This document shows, piece after piece, positions 10,801-17,419 of a stretch of DNA of 64,000 bases (position 1 is its first letter; each line of letters starts with the position of its first letter). The DNA is taken from positions 1 to 64,000 of the forward strand of contig NZ_JAHNZT010000010.1 of the NCBI RefSeq assembly GCF_019039035.1, given 5' to 3'. Source of the stretch: Citreicoccus inhibens. GTDB lineage: Bacteria; Myxococcota; Myxococcia; Myxococcales; Myxococcaceae. The notes beneath the pieces are model-generated. The model searched no databases and was not told the origin of the DNA. It saw only the letters and a program-made list of their open reading frames with translations. Position numbers and translations under genes: made by a program.

Positions 10801-10891
10801 CCCCCTGCGCCGCGGCGGGCGCCGAGCACAACACGAGCGAGAGTAGAGACAGCGTCGAGACGAGCGCCCCCAGGCGCGGGATGTCGAACAT
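4820..10891 (-). CDS. bacterial alpha-2-macroglobulin family protein
   Basis: A periplasmic protease-trapping protein of about 2,023 residues, longer than the 1,530-1,650 of enterobacterial YfaS/YfhM. A Sec signal peptide (LGALVSTLSLLSLVL...AAAQ) lacks a convincing lipobox. The order is a helical N-terminal region, many macroglobulin (MG) beta domains, a Pro/Ala/Gly-rich stretch near residues 1190-1260 that fits a bait region, an A2M domain (SRFEETAFWIPQV...DSVTAWSVWVHAL), and a thioester domain with CTEQ near residue 1488 (NYPYECTEQTLNRF), keeping the Cys and Gln needed for a CxEQ thioester. The C-terminal half of the thioester domain and a receptor-like domain follow. No penicillin-binding protein 1C gene adjoins it, unlike the classic pairing. 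A GTG three codons earlier (10900) is an alternative start. Confidence 0.9.
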   Translation of the reverse strand: MFDIPRLGALVSTLSLLSLVLCSAPAAAQGGSLPTWATIEQQVREQKLEAAAQGAEARLTQAKARADEAEWTRALVRTVQLRTALHGYETAVRFLREQPWPKGALSRATLNLVYANSLVTYASAYSWEVRQREQVTSSGPVDLKAWTHAQILTEANRAYADVWKDRDALGAEPVKALAEYIQPNTYPAGIRSTLRDAVTYLWVGLLADSSNWRPEDANEVFRLDPRTLLEQSPTVALLGPSVHPLVKVTSLLGDLEAWHRAAGRREATLEARLKRYEILHSNFSEAEDQARVRQHLAAYLPPFRDTAWWAMGQAQLADFENAADHGVRAHALAAECAAAYPESVGGERCLMVQKSMEAPNYAIDAMRSDGAGKRSLEVTHRNLPTLYFRAFLLDVDKQLSKVDDYNLLPYGDSLRHLIDTQRPVATWSTALPATTDFRDHRTFVVPPLTKSGTYVIAASAREDFKEKGNRVLSVAFTVTPWVLLSRMEDGRHLSARVVDGATGKPVPEVELRLVLADYRQGFREVAVRRTDARGEATFESPDGLMYRGFFLVAGRGPDALLNLGSISFQQERPPESDELRTLVFTDRSIYRPTQKVLWKVVSFKGRGDQARYQTQPDAPVTVSLVDPNYQVVETREVRTNAFGSVAGEFTIPTGRVLGAWQVTTQPNGAAMIRVEEYKRPTFEVTLKDPDGSLRLNRPATFVGEARYYFGLPVASGTVRWRVSREPVLPWWWFWSGFGRVNTQQQVVASGTSSLGEDGTFKVTFTPEADERSARSPEVTWRYRVEADATDEGGETRSASRGFRLGFVAVEGRVDTDEGFIREGATPEVRLMRSTLDGTPLAGAGRWRLVALKQPATPVLPAEAPMVPPTPIDTKDPDVVLTPTPGDALRPRWAEPGATEASLRAWADGAEQAQGNVQHGADGVARVKLPSLRPGAYRLHYETQDAFGQKFTTAKELLVAGARAPIALPSFLALEHPSVRVGEVARLLAFSGFEGQPMVLELFQGDRRIERRELTGGKSPAVVEVPVTEALRGGFTAVLSMVRDWQFLHTSQTVLVPYDDKELSIEFATFRDTLRPGAKETFRVSVKGPKGAKVEAGAAELLAYMYDQSLDLFGPHQPPAVADLYPQRAGWVSFGSTLGMMPASWVFDSGLAIIPSWSAPEPDRLRFEEGYGIGGPGERYSGLVSGTLGGVRKKAMRAVDAEFGSAPGAPPPPPAPVGALREESRAAALAGEREAPATSAKSAGGVSGQAAPAVAMRSRFEETAFWIPQVLTGPDGSASLEFTVPDSVTAWSVWVHALTRDLKGGSVQRTTRSVKELMVRPYLPRFLREGDSAVLEVVVNNASTQTQQGTLTLDITDPETQKGLLADFGVSTPSQAFTVAPGKGTHLRFALTTPTRVGPVAFRVVARTAGFSDGELRPLPVLPGRMHLAQSRFVTLHGKDKKVMTFDDLRKGGDPSRVNEQLVVTVDTQLFYSALQALPYLVNYPYECTEQTLNRFVSSGILSSLYSRYPAVATMAKKLSQRPTRFETWDAVDPNRKMALEETPWLQMARGGEESEGELVRVLDPRVANAERAAAMDRLSKSQTSSGGFPWWPGGPPSPYMTLYIVHGLSRAMEYGVEVPQDMTQRAWGYLARHFREEYAGKLMKKDTGWEFLTFLNYTASAYPDSNYTGQALTPAERQRILDFSFKHWKEHSPYLKGFLALTLHRSRREKDAQRVWDSVMDSAKTSEELGTYWAPEDRGWLWYNDTTESHAFALRTLMELRPKDSRRDGLVQWLLLDKKLNHWKSTRATAEALYALVKYLESEGALGVREDARVTVGPKVVEMSFAPEEYTGKKNQVVLQGSEVSPATATTVVEKTTPGFAFASTTWSFSTEKLPEEERGDFFHVSRRYFRRGHEGREATLQPLEEGAVLQPGDEVEVQLSLRTKHAAEYVHLRDPRAAGLEPENAQSRHKWDLGIVWYEETRDSGTNFFFEWLPAGEYTFKYRLRANMAGTFRVSPATVQSMYAPEFTAYSTGSRLTVAPSK

Positions 10892-10940
10892 GGCCGGCAC
10901 TCTAGACGCTGCCGGGCCCCCGCGCGTTCCCTCGCGCGCG

Positions 10941-11561
10941 TTACGGCGCGGGCGCGGGCGAGGCAGCGCGTCGGCGCAGACCCACCACGTAGACCTCCAT
11001 GCTCGCGCCGCGCGTGGCCTCCGGACGAATGATCTTCACGTCTTCGAAGTGCGTGCGGACATCATTGCGGAACTGCTCGAAGTCGCCCCCCATGAACACC
11101 TTCGCCACGAATGACGAGCCGGGCCGCCCTCGCGTCGCCGCGACTTCCAGCGCCTTGCCCGCGAGCCGCAGGCTGCGCGCCTCGTCCGTGGCCTTGATGC
11201 CGCTCGTCTTGGGCGCCATGTCCGAGATGACCGCGTCGAAGGGCCCGTCGTACATCGCCGCCAGCTTCGCGTCGAAGTCATCCGCTAGCACGTCCAGCAC
11301 CGCCGTCTGCACGAACTTCTGCGAGAACGGACGGATGGCGACGATGTCCACGCCGATGATCCGCCCCGTGGGGCCCACCACGTCCACGAGGATCTGCAAG
11401 AAGCCGCCGGGCGCGGCCCCCAGGTCCAACACCGCGCCGCCCTTCTTCACCACGGGCAGGCGCTTGAGGATTTCATCCACCTTGAAGGCGGAACGCGCCC
11501 TCAACCCTTCTTGCTTGGCTTTCTGGAAATAGTGGTCTTTAGGACGGTAGGGCTTGCCCAT
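10941..11561 (-). CDS. rlmE: 23S rRNA (uridine-2'-O-)methyltransferase RlmE/FtsJ
   Basis: SAM-dependent 2'-O-methyltransferase that modifies U2552 of the 23S rRNA A-loop. About 206 residues. The SAM site is VLDLGAAPGGFLQ (44-56). The RrmJ catalytic tetrad is complete: Lys27 (ARSAFKVDE), Asp114 (ISDMAPKTSG), Lys154 (SFVAKVFMG) and Glu189 (SMEVYVVG), matching E. coli K38/D124/K164/E199. The start MGKPYRPKDHYF was chosen because it matches the usual RlmE N-terminus; an in-frame start seven codons upstream (11582) is possible. It stands alone, divergent from the following small membrane protein gene. Confidence 0.92.
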   Translation of the reverse strand: MGKPYRPKDHYFQKAKQEGLRARSAFKVDEILKRLPVVKKGGAVLDLGAAPGGFLQILVDVVGPTGRIIGVDIVAIRPFSQKFVQTAVLDVLADDFDAKLAAMYDGPFDAVISDMAPKTSGIKATDEARSLRLAGKALEVAATRGRPGSSFVAKVFMGGDFEQFRNDVRTHFEDVKIIRPEATRGASMEVYVVGLRRRAASPAPAP

Positions 11562-11662
11562 GGCAGGAGCGGTCCCTACCATCCGCTACTGTCTTCGGAA
11601 AGCCGGAGCAGCCGTGGGTGTCCGCACCCGCGCAACGGACGGACTTCCGGAGGGGTGATTTC

Positions 11663-12070
11663 ATGGGCACCCGGAGCGTGACGGCGGCGCTGTGCATCTC
11701 GCTTCTCGCGGGCGGGGGTGCGGCCTTCTGCTACGTGCGTGCCGAGGCGCTCCAGTCCGAAGGCCGCTGGCTGATGGCCCGAGGCAGCGCCCAGGCCACG
11801 GAGTACGCGCAACTGCTGGATGGCACCGTGGCGGACGCGCAGCTCAAGACCTTCACGGCCCGACGCGTCGTCCTGGAGCGGGCGGCGCTCTGGCAGCGAG
11901 GCATGCTGCTGGGCATCCTGACCGCGGTGCTCTCGGCGCTCGGGGCCTATGTCCTGTTCCTCCTCAAGCGACTGGACGAGCAGCTCCAGGACGCCGCCGC
12001 CCCGTTGGCACCCGAGCCCGTGGACCCGCGAGCGGCCGCCCGGGCGCTCACGCCCAGCCCGCAGCGCTGA
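11663..12070 (+). CDS. small membrane protein of unknown function
   Basis: A 135-residue protein with two predicted membrane segments (about 5-25 and 81-102). Between them is a soluble, probably helical stretch (EALQSEGRWLMARGSAQATEYAQLLDG), and the Pro/Ala-rich tail (from about 110) would be cytoplasmic. ATG at 11663 is preceded by GGAGGGGTGATTTC, a good ribosome-binding site, so the upstream in-frame start at 11618 is unlikely. I do not recognise a family. It is followed by two small zinc-ribbon genes on the same strand. Confidence 0.68.
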   Translation: MGTRSVTAALCISLLAGGGAAFCYVRAEALQSEGRWLMARGSAQATEYAQLLDGTVADAQLKTFTARRVVLERAALWQRGMLLGILTAVLSALGAYVLFLLKRLDEQLQDAAAPLAPEPVDPRAAARALTPSPQR

Positions 12071-12130
12071 GTCTGTCCGCGTCGCGCCGTGGCTCTGGCA
12101 GGATGCGTCCCCACTCGTCCAGGAGGGACC

Positions 12131-12418
12131 ATGCCCGGCTGCGCGCACTGTGGACGCTCGCTCGACATCATCGCCAATCAGGTGGGCCGGCGAGATACCT
12201 GCCCGGGCTGCGGGGAGGACCTGCGCTCGTGTCGCAACTGCCGGCACTTCGACCCAACGGTCGCCAAGGCCTGCAAGGAGCCCTTCGCGGAAGTGCCCAA
12301 GGACAAGGACGAGGCCAACTTCTGCGAGCTGTTCCAGTTGGGCCAGGGGGGACTTCACGCCAAGGAGAGCCGGGACGCCTTGCTGAACGCGGCGGAGTCC
12401 CTCTTCAAGAAGAAGTGA
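12131..12418 (+). CDS. small zinc-ribbon protein
   Basis: A 95-residue cytosolic protein with eight cysteines, six of them in three CxxC knuckles: C4/C7 (CAHC), C24/C27 (CPGC), C34/C37 (CRNC), plus C48 and C65. This predicts two structural zinc sites. The C-terminal tail is helical (AKESRDALLNAAESLFKKK). The start at 12131 follows AGGAGGG, a near-perfect ribosome-binding site. The function is unknown; the spacing fits the zinc-ribbon proteins common in Myxococcota. It may be co-transcribed with the membrane protein before it and the RDD protein after it. Confidence 0.72.
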   Translation: MPGCAHCGRSLDIIANQVGRRDTCPGCGEDLRSCRNCRHFDPTVAKACKEPFAEVPKDKDEANFCELFQLGQGGLHAKESRDALLNAAESLFKKK

Positions 12419-12480
12419 GGACAAGCACCCGAGAGGGGGGAGTTGAACTCGAAGCTCCGCCCCCGGTATGCGATGGGGCC

Positions 12481-13071
12481 ATGTCGCTCGACCCCTTGAA
12501 TGACGCCTCACCCGAGGGCGCCCGCTGTGCGCTCCACGAGGACGTCCTCGCCATCGCCATCTGCTCCCGTTGCGGCAGCTACGCCTGCGCCGAGTGCAAG
12601 CGCCCCGGCTATGACGCCAGCGTCTACTGCGTGGGCTGTGCGCCGACGCACCAGTTGGCGGAGCGCGGCACCCGCTTCGCCGCGAACCTCATCGACCAGA
12701 TCGTCGTCTATGCCCCGATCCTCGTGCTGGGAATCCTGGGGGGCATGTTCGAGGACGAGGACAGCGCCGCCGTCCCCCTGATTCTCTTGGGCATCCTCGG
12801 GACCCTGGGCGCCCTGGTGTTCCAGTGCGTGCGCGTCCATCAATCCGGGCAGAGCATCGGCAAGCGCATGATGAGAATCAAAGTGGTGCGCCTGGACGGA
12901 AGCCGCGCGGACACGGCGCGCATCATCGTCCTGCGCAACGTGATTCCAACCTTGGTGGGCTCGTTCTGCAGCGTGCTCAGCATCGTTGACCCGATGTTCA
13001 TCTTCGGCAACGACCGCCGGTGCCTGCACGACCTCATGGCCGACACCATCGTGGTGAACGTGGACGAGTGA
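12481..13071 (+). CDS. RDD family membrane protein with N-terminal zinc finger
   Basis: A 196-residue protein. The N-terminal B-box-like zinc finger has C16, H19, C28, C31, C36, C39, C50 and C53 (CALHED, CSRCGSYACAEC, CVGC). An RDD domain follows from about residue 60 (AERGTRFAANLIDQIVVYAPI, with membrane segments near 70-85 and 95-112) and ends in NDRRCLHDLMADTIVV, the family's conserved C-terminal motif. RDD proteins are poorly defined; some act in ion transport. Zinc finger plus RDD is a recurrent myxobacterial architecture as far as I can judge. The start is ATG at 12481. The gene ends one base before the convergent binding-protein gene. Confidence 0.82.
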   Translation: MSLDPLNDASPEGARCALHEDVLAIAICSRCGSYACAECKRPGYDASVYCVGCAPTHQLAERGTRFAANLIDQIVVYAPILVLGILGGMFEDEDSAAVPLILLGILGTLGALVFQCVRVHQSGQSIGKRMMRIKVVRLDGSRADTARIIVLRNVIPTLVGSFCSVLSIVDPMFIFGNDRRCLHDLMADTIVVNVDE

Positions 13072-13072
13072 G

Positions 13073-14272
13073 TCAGGGCGTCACGGCCGCCGCGAACCTC
13101 CGCTTCCCCTCCTTGAGGGTCAGGATGACGGCGGGCTTCACGGGGTTGCGGCTCGCATCCAGCGTGAGGGTCCCCGTCGCCCCCGGGAAGTCCTTGGTGG
13201 CCGCGATGGCGTCTCGAAGCGCGGGCCCGGAGAGCGTGGGTGCGCGCGCCATGGCGGCGAGCACCACCTTCGCCGCGTCATAGCCCAGCGCGGACGCGGC
13301 CTCGGGGAAGCGGCCATAGCGCGCGCGGAACGCGGTGATGAAGCGTTGCAGCTCGGGCGCCGGGTTGTCCTCGGCGTAGTGCGAGGAATAGTACGCCCCC
13401 TCCACCGCGCTCCCCGCCAGCTCGAAGAGGCGATCGGACTCCCATCCATCGCCCCCCAAGAGCGGAACCGTGAGGCCCAGCTCGCGCGCCTGTCGGGCGA
13501 TGACGCCCACCTCACTGTAGAAGCCCGGCAGGTAGATGGCCTGCGGCTTCGTCTTTTTCACCGCGAGCAGCGGCGCGCGGTAGTCCGTGTCGCCCTTCGC
13601 GTAGCTCTCCACCGAGACCACCGTGCCGCCGCGCTTGCGGAAGGCCTCGATGAAGGCCTCGCTCAACCCGAGCGACGAGGCGTTCTTCGCGTCATGGAGC
13701 ACCGCCACGCGCTCCAGGCCCAGCTGCTCCCGGGCGAAGCGCGCCATCGCACCGCCCTGGAACGGATCGATGAAGCAGGTGCGGAAGATGTAGTCCCCCT
13801 TCTTCGTCACGTCGGGGTGCGTGGAGGACGGCGTCACCATGGGCACATGCGCCGCCTGCGCCGCGTCCGCGATGGCCAGTGAGCCCGAGGACGTCACATC
13901 CCCGAGGATGACCGGGACAGCGTCCTGCGTCAGCAACCGCTTGGCCGCGGCCACGGACTCCTCGATGCGACCCTGGCTGTCATAGGAGCGGAGCGCCACG
14001 GGGCGGCCGCGAATTCCGCCCGCCGCGTTCGCCTCCTCCACCGCGAACCGGATGCCATCCAGCACCACCGTGCCGAACGCGGCCTCGGAGCCCGTGAGAC
14101 TTCCGATGGTACCAATGAGGATGGGGCCTTGCTCCGCGGGCGTCCGCTCGGTGGCGGGCGCGGGCGCAGGCTCCGAGCCGCGCGCGGACTTCTGCTCACA
14201 CGACAGCGAGCAGAGCGCCAGCACCGCGAGGCACGAGACAAAACGGGACAACGAGAGCGAACTCCGGTTCAT
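13073..14272 (-). CDS. branched-chain amino acid-type ABC transporter substrate-binding protein (lipoprotein)
   Basis: A LivJ-like periplasmic binding protein (Peripla_BP_6), 399 residues. The N-terminus MNRSSLSLSRFVSCLAVLALCSLSC ends in a lipobox-like SLSC, so membrane anchoring is likely. The fold-specific core is clear: ILIGTIGSLTGSEAAFG near 48, EEANAAGGIRGRPV, and VPMVTPSSTHPDVTKKGDYIFRTC. The ligand is unknown. No permease or ATPase gene is adjacent, so it is an orphan binding protein. The start at 14272 is preceded by GAGGAACC and lies seven bases after the flavoprotein gene, so the two form an operon. Confidence 0.88.
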   Translation of the reverse strand: MNRSSLSLSRFVSCLAVLALCSLSCEQKSARGSEPAPAPATERTPAEQGPILIGTIGSLTGSEAAFGTVVLDGIRFAVEEANAAGGIRGRPVALRSYDSQGRIEESVAAAKRLLTQDAVPVILGDVTSSGSLAIADAAQAAHVPMVTPSSTHPDVTKKGDYIFRTCFIDPFQGGAMARFAREQLGLERVAVLHDAKNASSLGLSEAFIEAFRKRGGTVVSVESYAKGDTDYRAPLLAVKKTKPQAIYLPGFYSEVGVIARQARELGLTVPLLGGDGWESDRLFELAGSAVEGAYYSSHYAEDNPAPELQRFITAFRARYGRFPEAASALGYDAAKVVLAAMARAPTLSGPALRDAIAATKDFPGATGTLTLDASRNPVKPAVILTLKEGKRRFAAAVTP

Positions 14273-14279
14273 GGTTCCT

Positions 14280-15653
14280 CTAGAGCATCTTGCCGGGGTT
14301 GAGCAGGCCGTGCGGATCCACCGCGCGTTTGATCGTCTCATGCAAGCGCATCGACGTGGGCCCCAGCTGCACGCCCAGGAACGCCCGCTTGAGCGACCCC
14401 ACGCCATGCTCGCCGGTGATGGTTCCCCCCAAGGCCAGCGCCGCTTGGAGGATATCGTCGAAGGCCTGCTTCGCGCGCGTCAGTGCCACCGGGTCCTCGC
14501 GATCGAAGACGACCGTGGGATGCATGTTCCCATCGCCCGCGTGGCCAAAGGTCCCGATGAGCACCTGTCGCTCCGCGGCGATCCGCTCCACCGCCGCGAA
14601 GAGGTCCGCGATGCGAGACAGCGGCACGGCCACGTCGTCGAGCAGCGTGGCCCCCTGATGCTCCAACGCGGGGAACGCGAAGCGACGCGCGCCTATGAGC
14701 AGCTCGCCCTCGGCCTCGTCCGCGGTGCTCATCACGAAGGTCGCGCCCGCCCGCTCACAGCTCGCGCGCATCTGTTCAATTTCCGCCACTCCCTGCTCAC
14801 CGCCCGCGTCCGAGCGCGCGAGCAGCAGCGCCGCGGCCTCGACATCCAGCCCCATGGGCTTCCAAGCCTCGACGGCGCGCACGGTGGCGCGATCCATGAG
14901 TTCGAGCAGCGAGGGCCGCGTCGCGCGCATGATGTCCGCCACCGCCGTCCCCGCGGAGACCAAGGTGGGGAATGACGCCACGAGCGTGGTGGCTCGCGGC
15001 GGACGAGGACGCAGCCGCAGCGTGGCCTCGGTGATGACGCCAAGCGTGCCCTCGGAGCCGATGAACAGGCGCGTGAGGTCATAGCCCGCCACGTTCTTCA
15101 CCGTGCGGCCCCCGGTGCGCACTACGGAGCCATCCGCGAGCACCACCTCCAGCCCGAGCACCGAGTCTCCCGTCACGCCGTACTTCACGCAGCACAACCC
15201 ACCCGCGTTGGTGGCCAGGTTGCCGCCAATCGACGAGAACTCCCAGCTCGCGGGATCCGGCGCATACCAGAGCCCATGCTCGGCCGCCGCCGCCTTGACC
15301 GCACCGTTGAGCACGCCGGGCTGTACGACGGCCACCATGCCCCCGGGGTCCACCTCCAGCACGCGGTTCATCCGCGCCAGCGACAGCACGATGCAACCGT
15401 CGATGGCGTTCGCCCCACCCGACAGCCCCGAGCCCGCCCCTCGAGCCACCACCGGCACCCGCCCGGCCGCCGCCACGCGCAGCACCGCCTGAACCTCTTC
15501 CGTCGTCCTGGGCCGCACGAGGACGCGCGGCTGTCCCGACGGAGCCCACTCGGCTTGATCGCGCCGATGCGCCTCGAGCACGTCGGAATCAGTGACCCAC
15601 CCGTCGGCGGGCAGCACGGCCGCCAGCTCTCGCACCAGGTCGAACGCGTCCAT
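14280..15653 (-). CDS. FAD-linked oxidase, GlcD/D-lactate dehydrogenase type
   Basis: A 457-residue flavoprotein. The N-terminal PCMH-type FAD domain has VARGAGSGLSGGANAIDG (pyrophosphate loop) and WEFSSIGGNLATNAGG. The C-terminal FAD-oxidase domain has GHAGDGNMHPTVVF and GGTITGEHGVGSLKR. The family oxidises glycolate, D-lactate or related 2-hydroxy acids. The substrate here is unknown and no GlcE/GlcF partner is visible, so it may work as a single subunit. Its gene is divergent from a MarR regulator (196-base gap) and followed immediately by the orphan binding protein. A TTG one codon upstream is an alternative start. A paralogue lies at 37337-38764. Confidence 0.87.
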   Translation of the reverse strand: MDAFDLVRELAAVLPADGWVTDSDVLEAHRRDQAEWAPSGQPRVLVRPRTTEEVQAVLRVAAAGRVPVVARGAGSGLSGGANAIDGCIVLSLARMNRVLEVDPGGMVAVVQPGVLNGAVKAAAAEHGLWYAPDPASWEFSSIGGNLATNAGGLCCVKYGVTGDSVLGLEVVLADGSVVRTGGRTVKNVAGYDLTRLFIGSEGTLGVITEATLRLRPRPPRATTLVASFPTLVSAGTAVADIMRATRPSLLELMDRATVRAVEAWKPMGLDVEAAALLLARSDAGGEQGVAEIEQMRASCERAGATFVMSTADEAEGELLIGARRFAFPALEHQGATLLDDVAVPLSRIADLFAAVERIAAERQVLIGTFGHAGDGNMHPTVVFDREDPVALTRAKQAFDDILQAALALGGTITGEHGVGSLKRAFLGVQLGPTSMRLHETIKRAVDPHGLLNPGKML

Positions 15654-15817
15654 CAACGTGAGCCTCTCGCATTCATCGCAGCCTCAACGCGGCGCTCTGC
15701 CCGTCTCATCCCCACGCGGGAGCAACGGCACACGACGCCCCGCCTGCCTCGCACCAGCAAAGCGCGGGACCCTCTGGACGTCCAAGCAGAACTCCAGGCG
15801 CCGGCTGTCCGTGCCCC

Positions 15818-15844
15818 TTGGCAACATGCATAATCGCTTATACT
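15818..15844 (+). promoter_or_regulatory. promoter and probable autoregulatory operator of the MarR gene
   Basis: TTGGCA (15818-15823) and TATACT (15839-15844) form a promoter with a short 15-base spacer. Initiation would fall near 15851, placing the ATG (15853) at or within two bases of the 5' end, so the mRNA may be leaderless. An imperfect palindrome, GCATAATCGCTTATAC (15828-15843), overlaps the -10 element and is a natural site for the MarR protein. Confidence 0.4.
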
Positions 15845-15852
15845 GTTCCCGC

Positions 15853-16389
15853 ATGAAGGCGGGACTTGGCACGCAATTGCGACACCTCCTGGAGCTGCTC
15901 GACGGCGCGGTCGAAGAGGCCTACTCGCAAGAGGGGATCGACTATCGCCCACGCTTCACCCCCATCATGCGCGCGCTCATCGAGCGGGAGCCCTCCACGG
16001 TCGGGCAGATCGCCATGACCGCGGGCATCACCCAGCCGGCCGTGACCCAGACCGTCGCGCTCATGGTCAAGGCGGGCCTGGTGGCCGTGAAGTCCGAGGC
16101 CGATGACCGGCGTCAGCGGATGATCCACCTCACGCCCAAGGGGCGCACGATGCTGCCTCGGCTCCAAGCATGCTGGCGCGCGACCTCGGGCGCGGCGGAG
16201 GAGCTGGACGCGGAGCTGCCCATGGCCCTGTCCCGCGTCCTGGAGCACGCCATCGCCGCCCTGGAGGCGAAGCCCTTCGGGCAGCGGATCGCGGAGGCCC
16301 GGCAGCGAATCGGGCCCTCGGTCACGAAGGACAAGCCCGCGACGGGAGCACCCGAGCCCACCGCCACGCGCAAGTCCAGGCGGGCCTGA
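15853..16389 (+). CDS. MarR family transcriptional regulator
   Basis: A 178-residue winged-helix repressor. The DNA-binding core spans about 35-100: STVGQIAMTAGITQPAVTQTVALMV (recognition helix) and the wing VAVKSEADDRRQRMIHLTPKG, the canonical MarR signature. A basic tail follows. ATG at 15853 begins MKAGLGTQLRHLLELLDGAVEEAY, a plausible dimerisation helix; longer in-frame extensions have no such sense. It is divergent from the flavoprotein/binding-protein operon and probably controls it and itself. No ribosome-binding site is seen, which fits a leaderless mRNA. Confidence 0.88.
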   Translation: MKAGLGTQLRHLLELLDGAVEEAYSQEGIDYRPRFTPIMRALIEREPSTVGQIAMTAGITQPAVTQTVALMVKAGLVAVKSEADDRRQRMIHLTPKGRTMLPRLQACWRATSGAAEELDAELPMALSRVLEHAIAALEAKPFGQRIAEARQRIGPSVTKDKPATGAPEPTATRKSRRA

Positions 16390-16502
16390 AGGCCCCCGCC
16401 TCGCCCGAGCGCATCATCGAACGGAGGACAGGGCCCGCTTCCTTGGAGGCGGGAGTTGGGCGCACCATGCCCGAAGTGCCCCTCCACCTGGAGTGCCTCG
16501 CG

Positions 16503-17381
16503 ATGAGAAGCCTGTTTGTCGGAAGCGACGGCGTGCGCAACGGATGGCGAATGGCGGGATGGCTGGCCATCACCAGCCTCACCCTCATGGGCCTCTACGC
16601 CCTGCGCACGCTGCTGTCGGACGCCACGCGCGCCTTCGCGTCGGAGTCCGCGCTCGGCTTCATCGGCGTGCTCGCCACGACGTGGCTCTTCCTGCGGTGG
16701 GAACACGACACGCTGTCCGCCCGAGGCTTCGCGCTGAGCGCCCGCACGGCGCGCGAGCTGGGGCTGGGCATCGTGGGCGGAATGGTCGCCGTGGGCATCG
16801 TGACCCTGTGCGGATGGCTGCTGGGAGGCTTCCACTGGGCGTGGTCGCCAAACGCCTCCGCGCGCACCGTCTTGATGAGCGCGGGGGGCATGCTCGCGGT
16901 CGGACTCTTCGAGGAGGCGTTCTTCCACGGCTATGCGTTCCAGCGCGCCATCCGGGGCATCGGGCCGCGCTGGGCACAGCTCCTCATCGCCGCGCTCTTC
17001 GTGCTCGCCCACCCGTTCTCCGGAGACAATCCGCGAAGCATCGTCGTCATCGCGATGATCAACACCTTCCTCGCGAGCCTCATCTTCGGCGCGTGCTACC
17101 TGCGCACCCGCAACCTGGCCGTGTCGGTGGGCAGCCACATGGGCTGGAACTGGACCCTGGAGTGCCTCGGCTTTGGCGTGAGCGGCCATGCGCCGACGGG
17201 GCTGTGGACGACCGTCCTCCACGGCGCGCCCGGGTGGCTGACGGGCGGAAGTTATGGCTTGGAGGGCTCGGTCATCACCTTCGGCGTGCTCGCCCTGACG
17301 TGTGCCGCGCTGATGCGCTGGAAGCACCCTCGGGAGGAAGTCTCTGCGCCCGCGAGCACACCGGTCCAGCCCGCCCTGTGA
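16503..17381 (+). CDS. CPBP family intramembrane glutamic endopeptidase
   Basis: A CAAX-protease/bacteriocin-processing (Abi) family membrane protein, 292 residues with about seven membrane segments. The catalytic motifs are present: EEAFFHG (Glu137/Glu138, His142), LAHPFSG (His170), Asn187 (MINTFLAS), and a later SHMGWNW (His212). The family includes Rce1-like proteases that act inside the membrane; bacterial substrates are mostly unknown. The start at 16503 follows GGAG with nine-base spacing; MPEVPLHLECLA at 16467 is an alternative. It follows the MarR gene on the same strand after about 110 bases. Confidence 0.85.
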   Translation: MRSLFVGSDGVRNGWRMAGWLAITSLTLMGLYALRTLLSDATRAFASESALGFIGVLATTWLFLRWEHDTLSARGFALSARTARELGLGIVGGMVAVGIVTLCGWLLGGFHWAWSPNASARTVLMSAGGMLAVGLFEEAFFHGYAFQRAIRGIGPRWAQLLIAALFVLAHPFSGDNPRSIVVIAMINTFLASLIFGACYLRTRNLAVSVGSHMGWNWTLECLGFGVSGHAPTGLWTTVLHGAPGWLTGGSYGLEGSVITFGVLALTCAALMRWKHPREEVSAPASTPVQPAL

Positions 17382-17386
17382 CCCAG

Positions 17387-17415
17387 CGGGTGCCCGGAGT
17401 CCGCTCCGGCACCCG
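17387..17415. terminator. hairpin between convergent CPBP and acyl-CoA dehydrogenase genes
   Basis: CGGGTGCC-CGGAG (17387-17399) pairs with CTCCG-GCACCCG (17404-17415) around a TCCG loop. The stem is about 12 bp with one bulge, between two convergent stop codons. No long T-run; a plausible shared terminator. Confidence 0.5.
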
Positions 17416-17419
17416 AGGC

